Below are positions 14,803 to 22,799 of a DNA stretch of 47,700 nucleotides, piece by piece; position 1 is the first letter of the stretch, and the number at the start of each line of letters is the position of its first letter. The stretch is taken from positions 1 through 47,700 of the forward strand of contig JAYFRC010000029.1 of assembly GCA_034926415.1 (NCBI GenBank), read 5' to 3'. This stretch comes from JAYFRC01 sp034926415. Lineage in GTDB: Bacteria > Bacillota > Clostridia > Oscillospirales > Oscillospiraceae. The position numbers and the translations under genes were made by a program. The notes beneath the pieces are model-generated. The model saw nothing but the letters and a program-made list of their open reading frames with translations. It was not told the DNA's origin and made no database searches.

Positions 14803-15756
14803 ATGACTGAAAAAGAAATGGCCGCGTTTCTTCGCGGCCGCGATAACTTTTTGATCCTGACGCACGTCCGCCCCGACGGCGATACCGTCGGCTGCGCGGG
14901 CGCGCTCTGCCGCGCGCTGCGGAAAATAGGCAAGACGGCTTATGCCGCGCCCAACGGCGAGCTCACCAATATGTGCAGGCCCTACATAGACGACTGCTTC
15001 GCGCCGTTCGGTTATAAGCCCGACACCGTCGTCAGCGTTGACATGGCGGCGCTGTCGCTGCTTCCTGAAAACATGCTTGCATATAAGGATCGCATTGACG
15101 CGGCGATAGATCATCACCCGTCATACGAGGGCTTCGGCGCCGTTTCCTGCATCCGCCCCGACCGCGCGGCCTGCGGCGAGATATTATTCGAGATAATACG
15201 CGCTCTTACGGAAATTACCGAAAGTATCGCAACGGCGCTCTACGCCGCAGTTGCTACGGATACAGGCTGCTTTATGTACACGAACACCACGCCGAACACA
15301 CACATGGTCGCCGCGGAGCTCATGCGCCTCGGCGCGGATTACAAAACAGTCAACAAAGTGCACTTCCGCACAAAGAGCCGCGTCCGCATAAAGCTTGAGG
15401 CCGAGCTGATGTCGGATATGGAATTTTACGACGGCGATCGCATAGCGGTCGTTACCGTTACGCGCGAGCTGCTCGACAAGCTTGACGCCACGGAGGACGA
15501 CGCGGACGAGATCGCCTCGCTCGCCGGAGTGACCGAGGGCGTTGACTGCGCGATAACGATACGCGAGCTTCACAGGGGCGAATCCAAAGTCTCGCTCCGC
15601 ACCGGCGCGCGCGTTAACGCGACTGAGGTATGCAAGCTCCTCGGCGGCGGCGGACACGCAGCGGCCGCCGGAGCGACGCTTCAGTGCTCCGTCGAAGAGA
15701 TGAAGAACATCGTTCTCGCCACTATTGCAAAAGTCGTCCCCGACTGCAAAATATAA
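14803..15756 (+). CDS. nrnA: DHH/DHHA1 phosphoesterase, NrnA (nanoRNase/pAp phosphatase)
   Basis: A 317-residue DHH-family enzyme. NrnA proteins degrade 2-5 nt RNA and dephosphorylate pAp. The metal-binding residues are visible: HVRPDGD (H21, D25, D27), the SVDMAA strand, the DHH motif in AIDHHPSYEG, and ATDTGCF. The C-terminal DHHA1 domain ends with GGGGHAAAAG. I start at ATG 14803 because GGGGAG lies 11 nt upstream; the frame also offers an ATG at 14770 inside rbfA with no good ribosome binding site. The last codons run into the repeat region before truB. Confidence 0.9.
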   Translation: MTEKEMAAFLRGRDNFLILTHVRPDGDTVGCAGALCRALRKIGKTAYAAPNGELTNMCRPYIDDCFAPFGYKPDTVVSVDMAALSLLPENMLAYKDRIDAAIDHHPSYEGFGAVSCIRPDRAACGEILFEIIRALTEITESIATALYAAVATDTGCFMYTNTTPNTHMVAAELMRLGADYKTVNKVHFRTKSRVRIKLEAELMSDMEFYDGDRIAVVTVTRELLDKLDATEDDADEIASLAGVTEGVDCAITIRELHRGESKVSLRTGARVNATEVCKLLGGGGHAAAAGATLQCSVEEMKNIVLATIAKVVPDCKI

Positions 15757-15760
15757 GCCG

Positions 15761-16081
15761 GGCGCGCTCGCGCCGCATTTTGGCGCACTGAGGAGTCTTT
15801 TCTATGCCAAGCGGAATACTTATAATCGACAAACCTTCCGGCTGGACAAGCATGGACGTGTGCGCCGCCCCAAAAATCGGATTCTCCGCTTTTCGGGGAA
15901 CCCCCGATGATTTAATATGCGCGGCGGAAGTGAATTCCGCCTTGCACCGAGATTTTGCTCCGCAAAATTCTCGCACGGCGCACTCGCGCCGCATTTTCGC
16001 GCACTGAGGAGTCTTTTCTATGCCAAGCGGAATACTTATAATCGACAAACCTTCCGGCTGGACAAGCATGGACGTGTGCGC
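15761..16081 (+). repeat. 105-bp direct repeat carrying the truB start, with a 111-bp spacer
   Basis: Positions 15761-15865 and 15977-16081 are the same 105 bp with only two mismatches (15766/15982 and 15782/15998), both upstream of the ATG. Each copy holds a GGCGC-4-GCGCC hairpin, the TGAGGAG ribosome binding site, and an ATG plus about 20 codons of truB; the coding part is identical. The unique spacer 15866-15976 contains a hairpin GGCGGAA/TTCCGCC (15923-15941) and one around TTTTGC-TCC-GCAAAA (15949-15973). Weaker similarity at the same 216-bp offset reaches back to the last codons of nrnA. Confidence 0.9.
15804..16007 (+). pseudogene. Truncated duplicate of the truB 5' end
   Basis: A 67-codon open frame with its own ribosome binding site (TGAGGAG at 15788-15794). 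Codons 1-20 are identical to TruB (MPSGILIIDKPSGWTSMDVC), after which the sequence runs into unrelated repeat DNA. It lacks the catalytic aspartate and everything after it, so it cannot be a pseudouridine synthase. Its TGA stop at 16005-16007 overlaps the ribosome binding site of the intact gene 13 bp before that ATG, so if it is translated it could couple ribosomes onto the real truB. I treat it as a duplication remnant; an assembly error is the main alternative. Confidence 0.75.
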
Positions 16082-16886
16082 GAAAATACGCGGGATACTC
16101 CACGAAAAGCGCGTGGGGCACGGCGGAACGCTTGATCCGATGGCAACAGGCGTTCTTCCGGTCTTCGTCGGCAAGGCCACAAAAGCCGTCGAATTCGCCG
16201 ACAAGTCCGACAAGGAATATGTCGCGGGTATGCGTCTTGGGATTATTACCAATACTCAGGACGTCACCGGAGACGTGCTCGAGACACGCACGGTATCGGC
16301 ATCGGACGCCGACGTTGAAAACACCGCGCGCTCGTTTATCGGAGATATTGAGCAGATACCGCCCATGTACTCCGCGATAAAAATAAACGGAAAAAAGCTC
16401 TGCGACCTGGCGAGAAAGGGCAAGGAAGTCGAACGCCCGCCGCGCCGAGTCACAATATCCGAAATAGAGATACTCGCCCATCCTTCCGAAGACGAATACG
16501 TGCTTCGCGTGGTCTGCTCTAAAGGAACGTACATCCGCACTCTGTGCAGCGACATCGGCGCGAGGCTCGGCTGCGGAGCGGCTATGAGCTCGCTCCGCCG
16601 GACGCGCGCGGGAAGTTTTTCTGAAAGCGAGTCCGTCACGCTCGACGAAGTTCATCGAAACGGAGAGAGCCTGCTTCGTCCCGTCGACAGCCTGTTTTGG
16701 GATTATCCGGCATTTAACATATCGGACGGAGGGGACGAGGCGCGGTGCCGCAACGGGCTCCCTTTCCCTGTCAAAACCGACGAGGGCGCGTATTTTCGCG
16801 TCTTCGGGCAAGACGGCGAGTTCCTTTGTCTAAGCCGCGTCAGCGGCGGATATATGACCTCCGTTAAAAATTTCTTTGGAGCGTGA
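16020..16886 (+). CDS. truB: tRNA pseudouridine(55) synthase
   Basis: Makes pseudouridine 55 in the T loop of tRNAs. The 288 residues begin with GILIIDKPSGWTS and contain the catalytic loop HGGTLDPMATG with nucleophile D39. Later conserved parts are PPMYSAIKINGKKL and SKGTYIRTL, then a C-terminal PUA-like domain (about 235-288). The start is the second of two identical ribosome binding site-ATG units at this locus. The length is normal and the catalytic region intact, so this is the functional copy. Its stop at 16884-16886 is followed 4 nt later by the TTG start of ribF. Confidence 0.95.
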   Translation: MPSGILIIDKPSGWTSMDVCAKIRGILHEKRVGHGGTLDPMATGVLPVFVGKATKAVEFADKSDKEYVAGMRLGIITNTQDVTGDVLETRTVSASDADVENTARSFIGDIEQIPPMYSAIKINGKKLCDLARKGKEVERPPRRVTISEIEILAHPSEDEYVLRVVCSKGTYIRTLCSDIGARLGCGAAMSSLRRTRAGSFSESESVTLDEVHRNGESLLRPVDSLFWDYPAFNISDGGDEARCRNGLPFPVKTDEGAYFRVFGQDGEFLCLSRVSGGYMTSVKNFFGA

Positions 16887-16890
16887 AGAC

Positions 16891-17805
16891 TTGAGAGACA
16901 AAGTAATTGCCCTCGGATTTTTCGACGGCATACATCTTGGACACGGGGAACTGCTCAAACGCGCCGCTCTCCGGGCGAAGGAAAAGGAGTTAAAACCGGC
17001 GGTCTTTACCTTCGACCTGCATCCCGATACGCTTATAACGGGAGACAATATCCAACTTATAAATTCCGCCGACGACCGCACCGGCCTTATTTCAAGGCTC
17101 TACGGCATCGACAATGTGATTTTCTCACACTTCGACAAGCGCATGATGAAAATGCCGTGGGAGAATTTCATAACCGATATGCTAGTCGGAGACTACGGCG
17201 CGGCGCACCTCGTCGCAGGACACGATTTTCATTTCGGCTACCGCGGCGAGGGCAACCCGGAGCGGCTCGTGCAGAAATGCGCGGAGCTTGGCCTCGGGTG
17301 CGACATCGTGCCGAGAGTAGAGCTCGACGGCATAACGATAAGCTCCACCTACATCCGCACGCTTATTGCTCAGGGCGAGATGGAGCGCGCCGAAATGTTC
17401 CTCGGTCATCCGCATTGCCTTACGAACAAGGTAACGCGCGGGCGGCGCATCGGAAGCAGTATCGGATTTCCGACCGTCAATCTGGCTATCCCGAAGCACG
17501 TTATCGTTCCCGCGAAAGGCGTTTACGCCACAAGGCTTTATATCGATGGCTTTGACGCTCCGAAATACGGAGTAACAAACGTGGGCATGCGTCCGACCGT
17601 CAACACCGACCCCACTCTGGTCACTGTCGAAACAAACATTCTGGGCTGCGACTGCGGCGACCTGTACGGAAAGACCGTAAGAGTCGAATTCCTCAGCCAT
17701 ATGCGCCCCGAGCGGAAATTCCCTTCTCTCGACGCGCTCAAAGCTCAGATATCCGAGGATATAATTTCCGTCACCGAGCTTCTCAAATCGCGCGGCTATA
17801 TGTAA
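16891..17805 (+). CDS. ribF: Bifunctional riboflavin kinase/FAD synthetase
   Basis: Converts riboflavin to FMN and then FAD. The N-terminal FAD synthetase (nucleotidyltransferase) domain has GFFDGIHLGH at residues 8-17 and ISSTYIRTLI near 150; the C-terminal riboflavin kinase domain has GRRIGSSIGFPTVN and the VTNVGMRPTV block. I place the start at TTG 16891, nine nt after GGAG, instead of the TTG at 16876 inside truB; this gives 304 residues, normal for the family. It is the last gene of the operon and is followed by a strong terminator. Confidence 0.93.
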   Translation: MRDKVIALGFFDGIHLGHGELLKRAALRAKEKELKPAVFTFDLHPDTLITGDNIQLINSADDRTGLISRLYGIDNVIFSHFDKRMMKMPWENFITDMLVGDYGAAHLVAGHDFHFGYRGEGNPERLVQKCAELGLGCDIVPRVELDGITISSTYIRTLIAQGEMERAEMFLGHPHCLTNKVTRGRRIGSSIGFPTVNLAIPKHVIVPAKGVYATRLYIDGFDAPKYGVTNVGMRPTVNTDPTLVTVETNILGCDCGDLYGKTVRVEFLSHMRPERKFPSLDALKAQISEDIISVTELLKSRGYM

Positions 17806-17813
17806 AAATATGG

Positions 17814-17851
17814 AAACTCCGTCCCGTTTTTAAGCGGGACGGAGTTTTTTT
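17814..17851 (+). terminator. Intrinsic terminator after ribF
   Basis: An 11-bp perfect stem, ACTCCGTCCCG (17816-17826) with CGGGACGGAGT (17835-17845), is followed by seven T. It ends the long rimP-to-ribF operon and faces the end of spoIIE on the other strand. Confidence 0.9.
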
Positions 17852-17871
17852 ATGGCAACAAAAATTTTTGT

Positions 17872-19947
17872 CTATATCATCTTTCCCTTTTCCGAGACCT
17901 TGAGCACAAGCGCGCTCCCATCGTCGCTTCTCCCCGTGTGCTCGCGGCTCTCGCGCACTATCCGCGCCGCGACTTCACGCGGATCCATCGTCGTTTCCGC
18001 GAGCAATTTTCTTATCCAGTCGTCGTCGTCCGCGTCGACCGTGCCGTCGCTCACGAGTACCGCAGTGTCGCCCGGAAGAAGACGAAGCTCCGTTTTTTCG
18101 GCGCCCCGTTCCGACTCGGAAAGCCCGGCAGGAAGCGTCTCCCCGATCACCCGGCGTACGACGCCGCCGTGCGCCACATATGTCGGAGCCGCTCCGTACT
18201 TATAAAGTACGGCAGCGCCGGACAAAGCGTCGAACGAAAGCAGGTCTATCGTCGTAAAGCTTCCGGATTCGTCGCTGTGAAGCGTCATGGCAGAGTTGAG
18301 CGTTTTAAGCGCGGTCTCGGGCTCTATTCCCGACTTGAGAAACCGCTCCATAAGGCGTACAGTCATGGCCGATTCGCGGCGCGCAGCTTCTCCGCAGCCC
18401 ATTCCGTCCGACAGCATAAGGAAAATCTTACCATTTGCCTCAAAGCTCGCGAGCGTGTCTCCGCTTACGCTTTCGCCTGTTTTAGGCTCTGACGCAGCTC
18501 CGACGACTGTTCCGGAGTCAGCCGCAGAAGCCGGTACGACAGCCGCGTCCTCACGCGCCGCAGCAGCGAGCAGCTCCGATATCTGAGCGTACTGCTGCTT
18601 TGCGCGGCGGCGCGTGTCGTCAAGCTGTTTTCCATACTGTCGCCGCATCAGCATCGCTGAAAATTCCGCGTTCACGGCGGACAGAAATTCGCCAATATTT
18701 ATGCAGCGTGAAGCAAAGTGCGGCGGCAGGTCCGGCGAAGTGAGCTTTCCGCGTTCGTTCAGCGCAGGAGCCGCGTTATTCAGCGCGTTATAGGTCGAGA
18801 CATAATCCTTTTCCCAACAGATGGATCGTATCGCGCAGCGTCTGCACACCCTGTCTGCGGCCCTGTCGAACACGGTCGCGATATTTTCATCGTTGTTCTC
18901 AGATGCCGGGCGGTTCAGGTCCTCATAAAGAGCGCGGAACGCATCCGCCGCGCCGAGAAGCCTGCGGCGCAGCGTTTCCGGCGCAGTGGTTTCGGCGCGT
19001 TCCGAAGCTCGCGGACGCGACTCGCGGCTCGCGGCGTTCTCTTTCTTGGGCGACGTTTCAGGTATTCTCCGCGGAAGAATCATGAATATAACACAGCCGA
19101 CCGCCGCCTCGGGTACCGACCAGAGCAGCGAAGCGTCGACCGAAAATATAAGCGGCGCGGCAGCACCGGCCACAAACAGCAGCGACGCGAAAAGTCTTCC
19201 GCCTCTAGTAGGGACGGAAGCGCAGACGGCTCCGATACCGTAAGCCGCGCAGTAGAAAAGGCCGCCGTCTCCGGCTCCGTAAGCCGCCGCGTCCATCGCA
19301 AGGCCCGCGGCAAGTCCAACCGCCGCGCCGGCGCCGCTTCCGAAGCTGTAAACAAAATACAGCGCCAGCGCGCACGCGAGAACGCGGCCGAGCGACATAT
19401 ACGGCGTCAGAGGAATCGACGAGGCCGCGATGAGCACAAACACGGCCAGCGCGCCGAGGCAGAGCCAGCGTTTTTTTACGTCAGTCTCTTCGTCGTGCGC
19501 GAACACCACGCAGGCACAAAAAGCGCAGGCCGCAGAAAGCGCAATCTCAAGCGCGAAGAGAGCTATGTCTGTCGGCGTGCGCGATCCGCTCATCAGATAC
19601 ACGAAGCCCACCGACGCCGTACACATGGCGCAGACTGCGGGCATGAAGCTCAGGCGTCTGTATATCCGCGTGTCGTAAAACGCAACGGATACGGAAAAGA
19701 TAAGCACGCCTATGGCTATGTATTTAAGCGACGTGCTTATGTCCATGAAAAGGAGCGTCCCGACAAGCAGTCCGAGCAGCGCCGACAGTCCCTGCATCCC
19801 CGCGCCGGCCGCCGCGACCACGCCGAGCGCAAACGGCGCGCAGCCCCCGAAAAGCTGGCTTCCCGACAGGATTGCGGCAAGCAGGAACCGTATCGCGCAC
19901 GAGGCCGCCGGAGAACCGCCAAAAAAACGCGCGAAGAAAGACTCCAT
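17872..19947 (-). CDS. spoIIE: Stage II sporulation protein E (SpoIIE phosphatase)
   Basis: A membrane serine phosphatase that dephosphorylates SpoIIAA and so activates the forespore factor sigma-F, and acts at the polar septum. After the start at ATG 19947 (ribosome binding site AAGGGGG), residues 1 to about 300 hold roughly ten hydrophobic segments, then a cytoplasmic linker with a cysteine-containing region (CRRCAIRSICW), and a C-terminal PP2C domain (last 220 residues) with LSDGMGCGEAA, VSDGTVDAD and RSDDGSALVLKV metal-site segments. The frame continues 32 codons upstream without a better ribosome binding site. About 691 residues is a little short versus the Bacillus protein but complete in domains. 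Its presence implies the organism sporulates or recently did. Confidence 0.93.
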   Translation of the reverse strand: MESFFARFFGGSPAASCAIRFLLAAILSGSQLFGGCAPFALGVVAAAGAGMQGLSALLGLLVGTLLFMDISTSLKYIAIGVLIFSVSVAFYDTRIYRRLSFMPAVCAMCTASVGFVYLMSGSRTPTDIALFALEIALSAACAFCACVVFAHDEETDVKKRWLCLGALAVFVLIAASSIPLTPYMSLGRVLACALALYFVYSFGSGAGAAVGLAAGLAMDAAAYGAGDGGLFYCAAYGIGAVCASVPTRGGRLFASLLFVAGAAAPLIFSVDASLLWSVPEAAVGCVIFMILPRRIPETSPKKENAASRESRPRASERAETTAPETLRRRLLGAADAFRALYEDLNRPASENNDENIATVFDRAADRVCRRCAIRSICWEKDYVSTYNALNNAAPALNERGKLTSPDLPPHFASRCINIGEFLSAVNAEFSAMLMRRQYGKQLDDTRRRAKQQYAQISELLAAAAREDAAVVPASAADSGTVVGAASEPKTGESVSGDTLASFEANGKIFLMLSDGMGCGEAARRESAMTVRLMERFLKSGIEPETALKTLNSAMTLHSDESGSFTTIDLLSFDALSGAAVLYKYGAAPTYVAHGGVVRRVIGETLPAGLSESERGAEKTELRLLPGDTAVLVSDGTVDADDDDWIRKLLAETTMDPREVAARIVRESREHTGRSDDGSALVLKVSEKGKMI

Positions 19948-20047
19948 GTCCCATCCCCCTTTTTCCCTGTATTTTAACGTTACCGCCACGCGCATAACGT
20001 CGGAAACACGGGGTAGGACAAGTTTTCCATTTGTTGTACGCATACTG

Positions 20048-20053
20048 TATAAT
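20048..20053 (+). promoter_or_regulatory. Candidate -10 element for the small membrane-protein gene
   Basis: A perfect TATAAT lies 58 bp before the start at 20111. The matching -35 position (20025-20030, TTCCAT) is poor, so only the -10 box is supported. Confidence 0.35.
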
Positions 20054-20110
20054 CGCGCCCGACGCGGGGGAAAATGGAAATGAACTTACGGGATTAGGAG
20101 ATGGTCTCAC

Positions 20111-20386
20111 TTGGTACGAGGTATTTCAAGGCGCGTCATCGTCGTCGATTCGCCCGACAAGCGGTTTTTCGAGCAGGCTATATTCATTGTGCGCAACGAT
20201 GTTTTCGAACAGGAAAACTTTTCATCGCGCCGGATACTCGACGAGGCCTGCCGCGTCGCGGGCGCGTATGCAAAAACGCATACGCGCGTGAAGCGCAGAA
20301 TATTTCCTCCGCTCCCCGCTCCGCTTTACGCCGTGCTCGGCGGAGCGGTCATGGGCGCGGTGTGGCTCGCGATAGCACTTATATGA
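20111..20386 (+). CDS. Small conserved membrane-anchored protein
   Basis: A 91-residue protein I cannot assign to a function. It starts with TTG at 20111, nine nt after TAGGAGA. Residues 1-65 are basic and polar (RGISRRVIVVDSPD, then a region with RRILDEACRVAG) and residues about 68-91 form one hydrophobic helix at the C-terminus, so it is probably a tail-anchored membrane protein with its body in the cytoplasm. Similar short proteins next to spoIIE-type genes seem familiar from Clostridia, but I cannot verify this. It is divergent from spoIIE and followed by a terminator shared with the opposite gene. Confidence 0.65.
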   Translation: MVRGISRRVIVVDSPDKRFFEQAIFIVRNDVFEQENFSSRRILDEACRVAGAYAKTHTRVKRRIFPPLPAPLYAVLGGAVMGAVWLAIALI

Positions 20387-20393
20387 CGGCGCT

Positions 20394-20430
20394 ACGCCCG
20401 TCTGCCATTACCGGCAGTCGGGCGTTTACT
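20394..20430. terminator. Bidirectional terminator between convergent genes
   Basis: ACGCCCG and CTGCC (20394-20406) pair with GGCAG and CGGGCGT (20413-20425), with one T-T mismatch. TTT then ACTCTTTT follows on the plus strand. It overlaps the last codon of the symporter gene on the minus strand. Confidence 0.7.
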
Positions 20431-21718
20431 CTTTTCCGAAGCGGAGGCGCGCGGCTTTGCCGGTCTCGCCTGAAAGTTTGAGCACCGCAAAAATATTGGG
20501 CAACGCCATAAGCGTGTTGAACACGTCGGACAGCGCCCAAACGCTCTCCGAACGAAGCACCGCGCCGAGATACAGCGCCGAGACGAAAATCGCCCGGTAA
20601 ATCTTTTCTCCGAGCCGGCCGCCGAGATACTCCGCCGCGCGCACGCCGTAAACGCTCCAGCCGAGCACCGTCGAGTAGGCGAAGACGCATATGCTGACCG
20701 GAAGGACTGCTCCGCCCCACGGTATTTTTGCAAACAGCGACGCCATCAGCACCCCGCCAGGGACTGAGGCAAGCTCCGGATACATAAGCATCCCGCTGAC
20801 CGCCGTCAAGCCGGTTATCGAGCATATGACCACTGTGTCCCAGAACGTGCCGGTGGAAGCCACGAGCGCCTGGAGCGGCCTGTCGCCCATGTCGGCGCAG
20901 GAAGCCGCTATGGGCGCGCTTCCAAGCCCGGCTTCGTTTGAAAACAGTCCGCGCGCCGCGCCCGTGCGCATGGCGAGAAGAAATGCCGACGCCGATATGC
21001 CTCCGCCAGCGGCACGCGGCGCGAGCGCCGACACGACTATAAGCCGCAAGGCCTCGGGTATATACTCCCGCTGAGTGAAAAGCAGGACGGCGCATCCGCC
21101 TATATAGAGCCCCGCCATCAGCGGCACCAGCAGCGCGCAGACCCGTGAAAGACGCGCCGTCCCGCCCGCGAGCGCGGCAAGCGTCAGCGCGCAGAGCAGA
21201 ACTCCGGTCGCCGCTCCCGGCAGAGGAAGCACCGAGGCCACCGCCGCGCTCTGCACTCCAGCGCCTATACCAAGCGAGGCAAGGACCGTGAAGGCTGCGA
21301 AGGCAGAAGCCAGAAGCGGAAGGCGAAGACGCTTTTCAAGCACGTACATTGCTCCGCCTCGCCATATCCCGTCGCGGCCGCGCGTCCTCGCCGTGAGCGC
21401 GATATAGACTTCCGCATATTTTGTCGCCATACCAAAAAATCCCGTAAGGACTATCCAGAACACCGCCCCCGGCCCGCCGAGCGCCACCGCCGTTCCAACG
21501 CCCACTATGTTTCCAGTGCCTATCGTGGACGCCAGCGTGACGCTCAGGGCACCGAACGGGCTTACCGTGCCGTTTCCGCCCGAGAGCGACGCGCGGATGC
21601 CGAGGGCAAGACGGCGCTGTATGCAGCCGGTCCTGAAGGTCGTCATAAGATGTACGGCGGGAAGCACGAGAAGCAGACAGGTTTGCGCAGCGGCGGAAAC
21701 AGCCGTGATAATCGCCAT
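20426..21718 (-). CDS. Alanine/glycine:cation symporter (AGCS family)
   Basis: An inner-membrane sodium- or proton-coupled carrier for alanine or glycine. Family marks include the TIGTGNIVGVGTAVALGGPG loop, the GMATKYAEV segment, GRDGIWRGGAMYVLE and SNEAGLGSAPIA. About ten to eleven hydrophobic helices span the 430 residues. I start at ATG 21718 behind AAGGAAG; the frame has another ATG eight codons upstream that would put the ribosome binding site inside the gene. It stands alone on the minus strand between two convergent or divergent genes. Substrate choice between alanine and glycine cannot be read from sequence. Confidence 0.9.
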   Translation of the reverse strand: MAIITAVSAAAQTCLLLVLPAVHLMTTFRTGCIQRRLALGIRASLSGGNGTVSPFGALSVTLASTIGTGNIVGVGTAVALGGPGAVFWIVLTGFFGMATKYAEVYIALTARTRGRDGIWRGGAMYVLEKRLRLPLLASAFAAFTVLASLGIGAGVQSAAVASVLPLPGAATGVLLCALTLAALAGGTARLSRVCALLVPLMAGLYIGGCAVLLFTQREYIPEALRLIVVSALAPRAAGGGISASAFLLAMRTGAARGLFSNEAGLGSAPIAASCADMGDRPLQALVASTGTFWDTVVICSITGLTAVSGMLMYPELASVPGGVLMASLFAKIPWGGAVLPVSICVFAYSTVLGWSVYGVRAAEYLGGRLGEKIYRAIFVSALYLGAVLRSESVWALSDVFNTLMALPNIFAVLKLSGETGKAARLRFGKE

Positions 21719-21755
21719 ATTCGTCTTCCTTTTTATGAACAATTTTCACAAAAAC

Positions 21756-21783
21756 TTGACTTATTCTTCTATTTTGTTAAAAT
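21756..21783 (+). promoter_or_regulatory. dusB promoter
   Basis: TTGACT (21756-21761) and TAAAAT (21778-21783) are 16 nt apart in an AT-rich divergent region between the symporter and dusB. The spacing to the dusB start is about 47 nt. Confidence 0.6.
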
Positions 21784-21830
21784 GGTCAAGCCAAGATATA
21801 TGTAATATAAGAACGGATGTGAGCTGAGTT

Positions 21831-22799
21831 TTGAATATCGGTACTGTCGAGATAGATTCAAAGCTCGCGCTCGCTCCTATGGCCGGGGTCACGGATATCG
21901 CGTTCCGGCGCATCTGCTCCGAGCTCGGAGCGGGGCTGACCTGCACGGAGCTTGTCAGCTCGAAGGCTCTGTGCTATCAGGACAAAAAAACGAAGCCGCT
22001 GCTCGCGCTGTTCCCGAGCGAGCACCCGGCGCAGGCGCAGATATTCGGAAGCGACGAAAAATGCATGGCCGAGGCCGCGGTCATCGCCGCCGAAATCTCA
22101 GGTGCCGACATTATCGACATAAACATGGGCTGCCCTGTCGGCAAGGTCGTAAACAACGGCGACGGCTGCGCGCTTATGCGCGACGTGGACAAGGCCGCCC
22201 GCATAGCGCAGGCCGTCGTAAAGGCCTCTCCCGTGCCCGTAACGGTCAAGATGCGCCGGGGCTGGGACAGGGGCAGCATAAACGCAGTGGAGCTCGCCCG
22301 CGCGCTTGAGCAGGCCGGAGTGGTCGCCGTAACCGTGCACGGGCGCACACGCGTGCAGATGTACGGAGGGCAGGCGGACTGGAACACCATACGCGACGTA
22401 AAGCAAGCGGTGCATATACCGGTCATAGCCAACGGCGATGTGTTCTCCGCCGAGGACGCTGTGCATATACTTAAATTTACCGGCGCGGATATGGCGATGA
22501 TAGGCCGCGGAGCTTTCGGAAACCCGTGGATATTTGCGCAGGCGAAGGCCGCGCTGGAAGGGCTGCCCATACCTCCGCTTCCGCCGCTTAACGAGCGCTG
22601 CGATACCGCGGTGCGGCAGATAACTCTCGCCGCCGAGGCCCTGGGCGAGCGCAAGGCCATACTCGAGGCGCGGCGCCAGTTCGCGATGTATCTCAAGGGC
22701 GTCCCCTACGCCACTTACTATAAAGAACAGATAGTCCGTATGAACACGATGGACGACGTCAGGCGCATTGCCGCCGGCATCAAGAGGGATTTGAAATGA
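21831..22799 (+). CDS. dusB: tRNA-dihydrouridine synthase (DusB family)
   Basis: An FMN enzyme that reduces uridine to dihydrouridine in tRNA. The 322 residues carry the FMN-binding opening LAPMAGVTDIAFR, the catalytic cysteine segment DINMGCPVGKVVNNGDG, the VHGRTRVQMYGG segment, VIANGDVFS and IGRGAFGNPW. It starts with TTG at 21831; the family's usual first residues align from there, and no better start exists, although the ribosome binding site is weak. Its stop overlaps the next gene as ATGA, so the sigma-like protein is made from the same transcript. Confidence 0.93.
   Translation: MNIGTVEIDSKLALAPMAGVTDIAFRRICSELGAGLTCTELVSSKALCYQDKKTKPLLALFPSEHPAQAQIFGSDEKCMAEAAVIAAEISGADIIDINMGCPVGKVVNNGDGCALMRDVDKAARIAQAVVKASPVPVTVKMRRGWDRGSINAVELARALEQAGVVAVTVHGRTRVQMYGGQADWNTIRDVKQAVHIPVIANGDVFSAEDAVHILKFTGADMAMIGRGAFGNPWIFAQAKAALEGLPIPPLPPLNERCDTAVRQITLAAEALGERKAILEARRQFAMYLKGVPYATYYKEQIVRMNTMDDVRRIAAGIKRDLK

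Noticed and set aside
15761..16081. Transposon insertion with target-site duplication
   Set aside because: A 105-bp duplication is far longer than any usual target-site duplication and no transposase or terminal repeats are present.
18718..19977. Arg-rich plus-strand open frame opposite spoIIE
   Set aside because: Antisense to spoIIE; very high Arg content and no recognisable motif point to a shadow frame.
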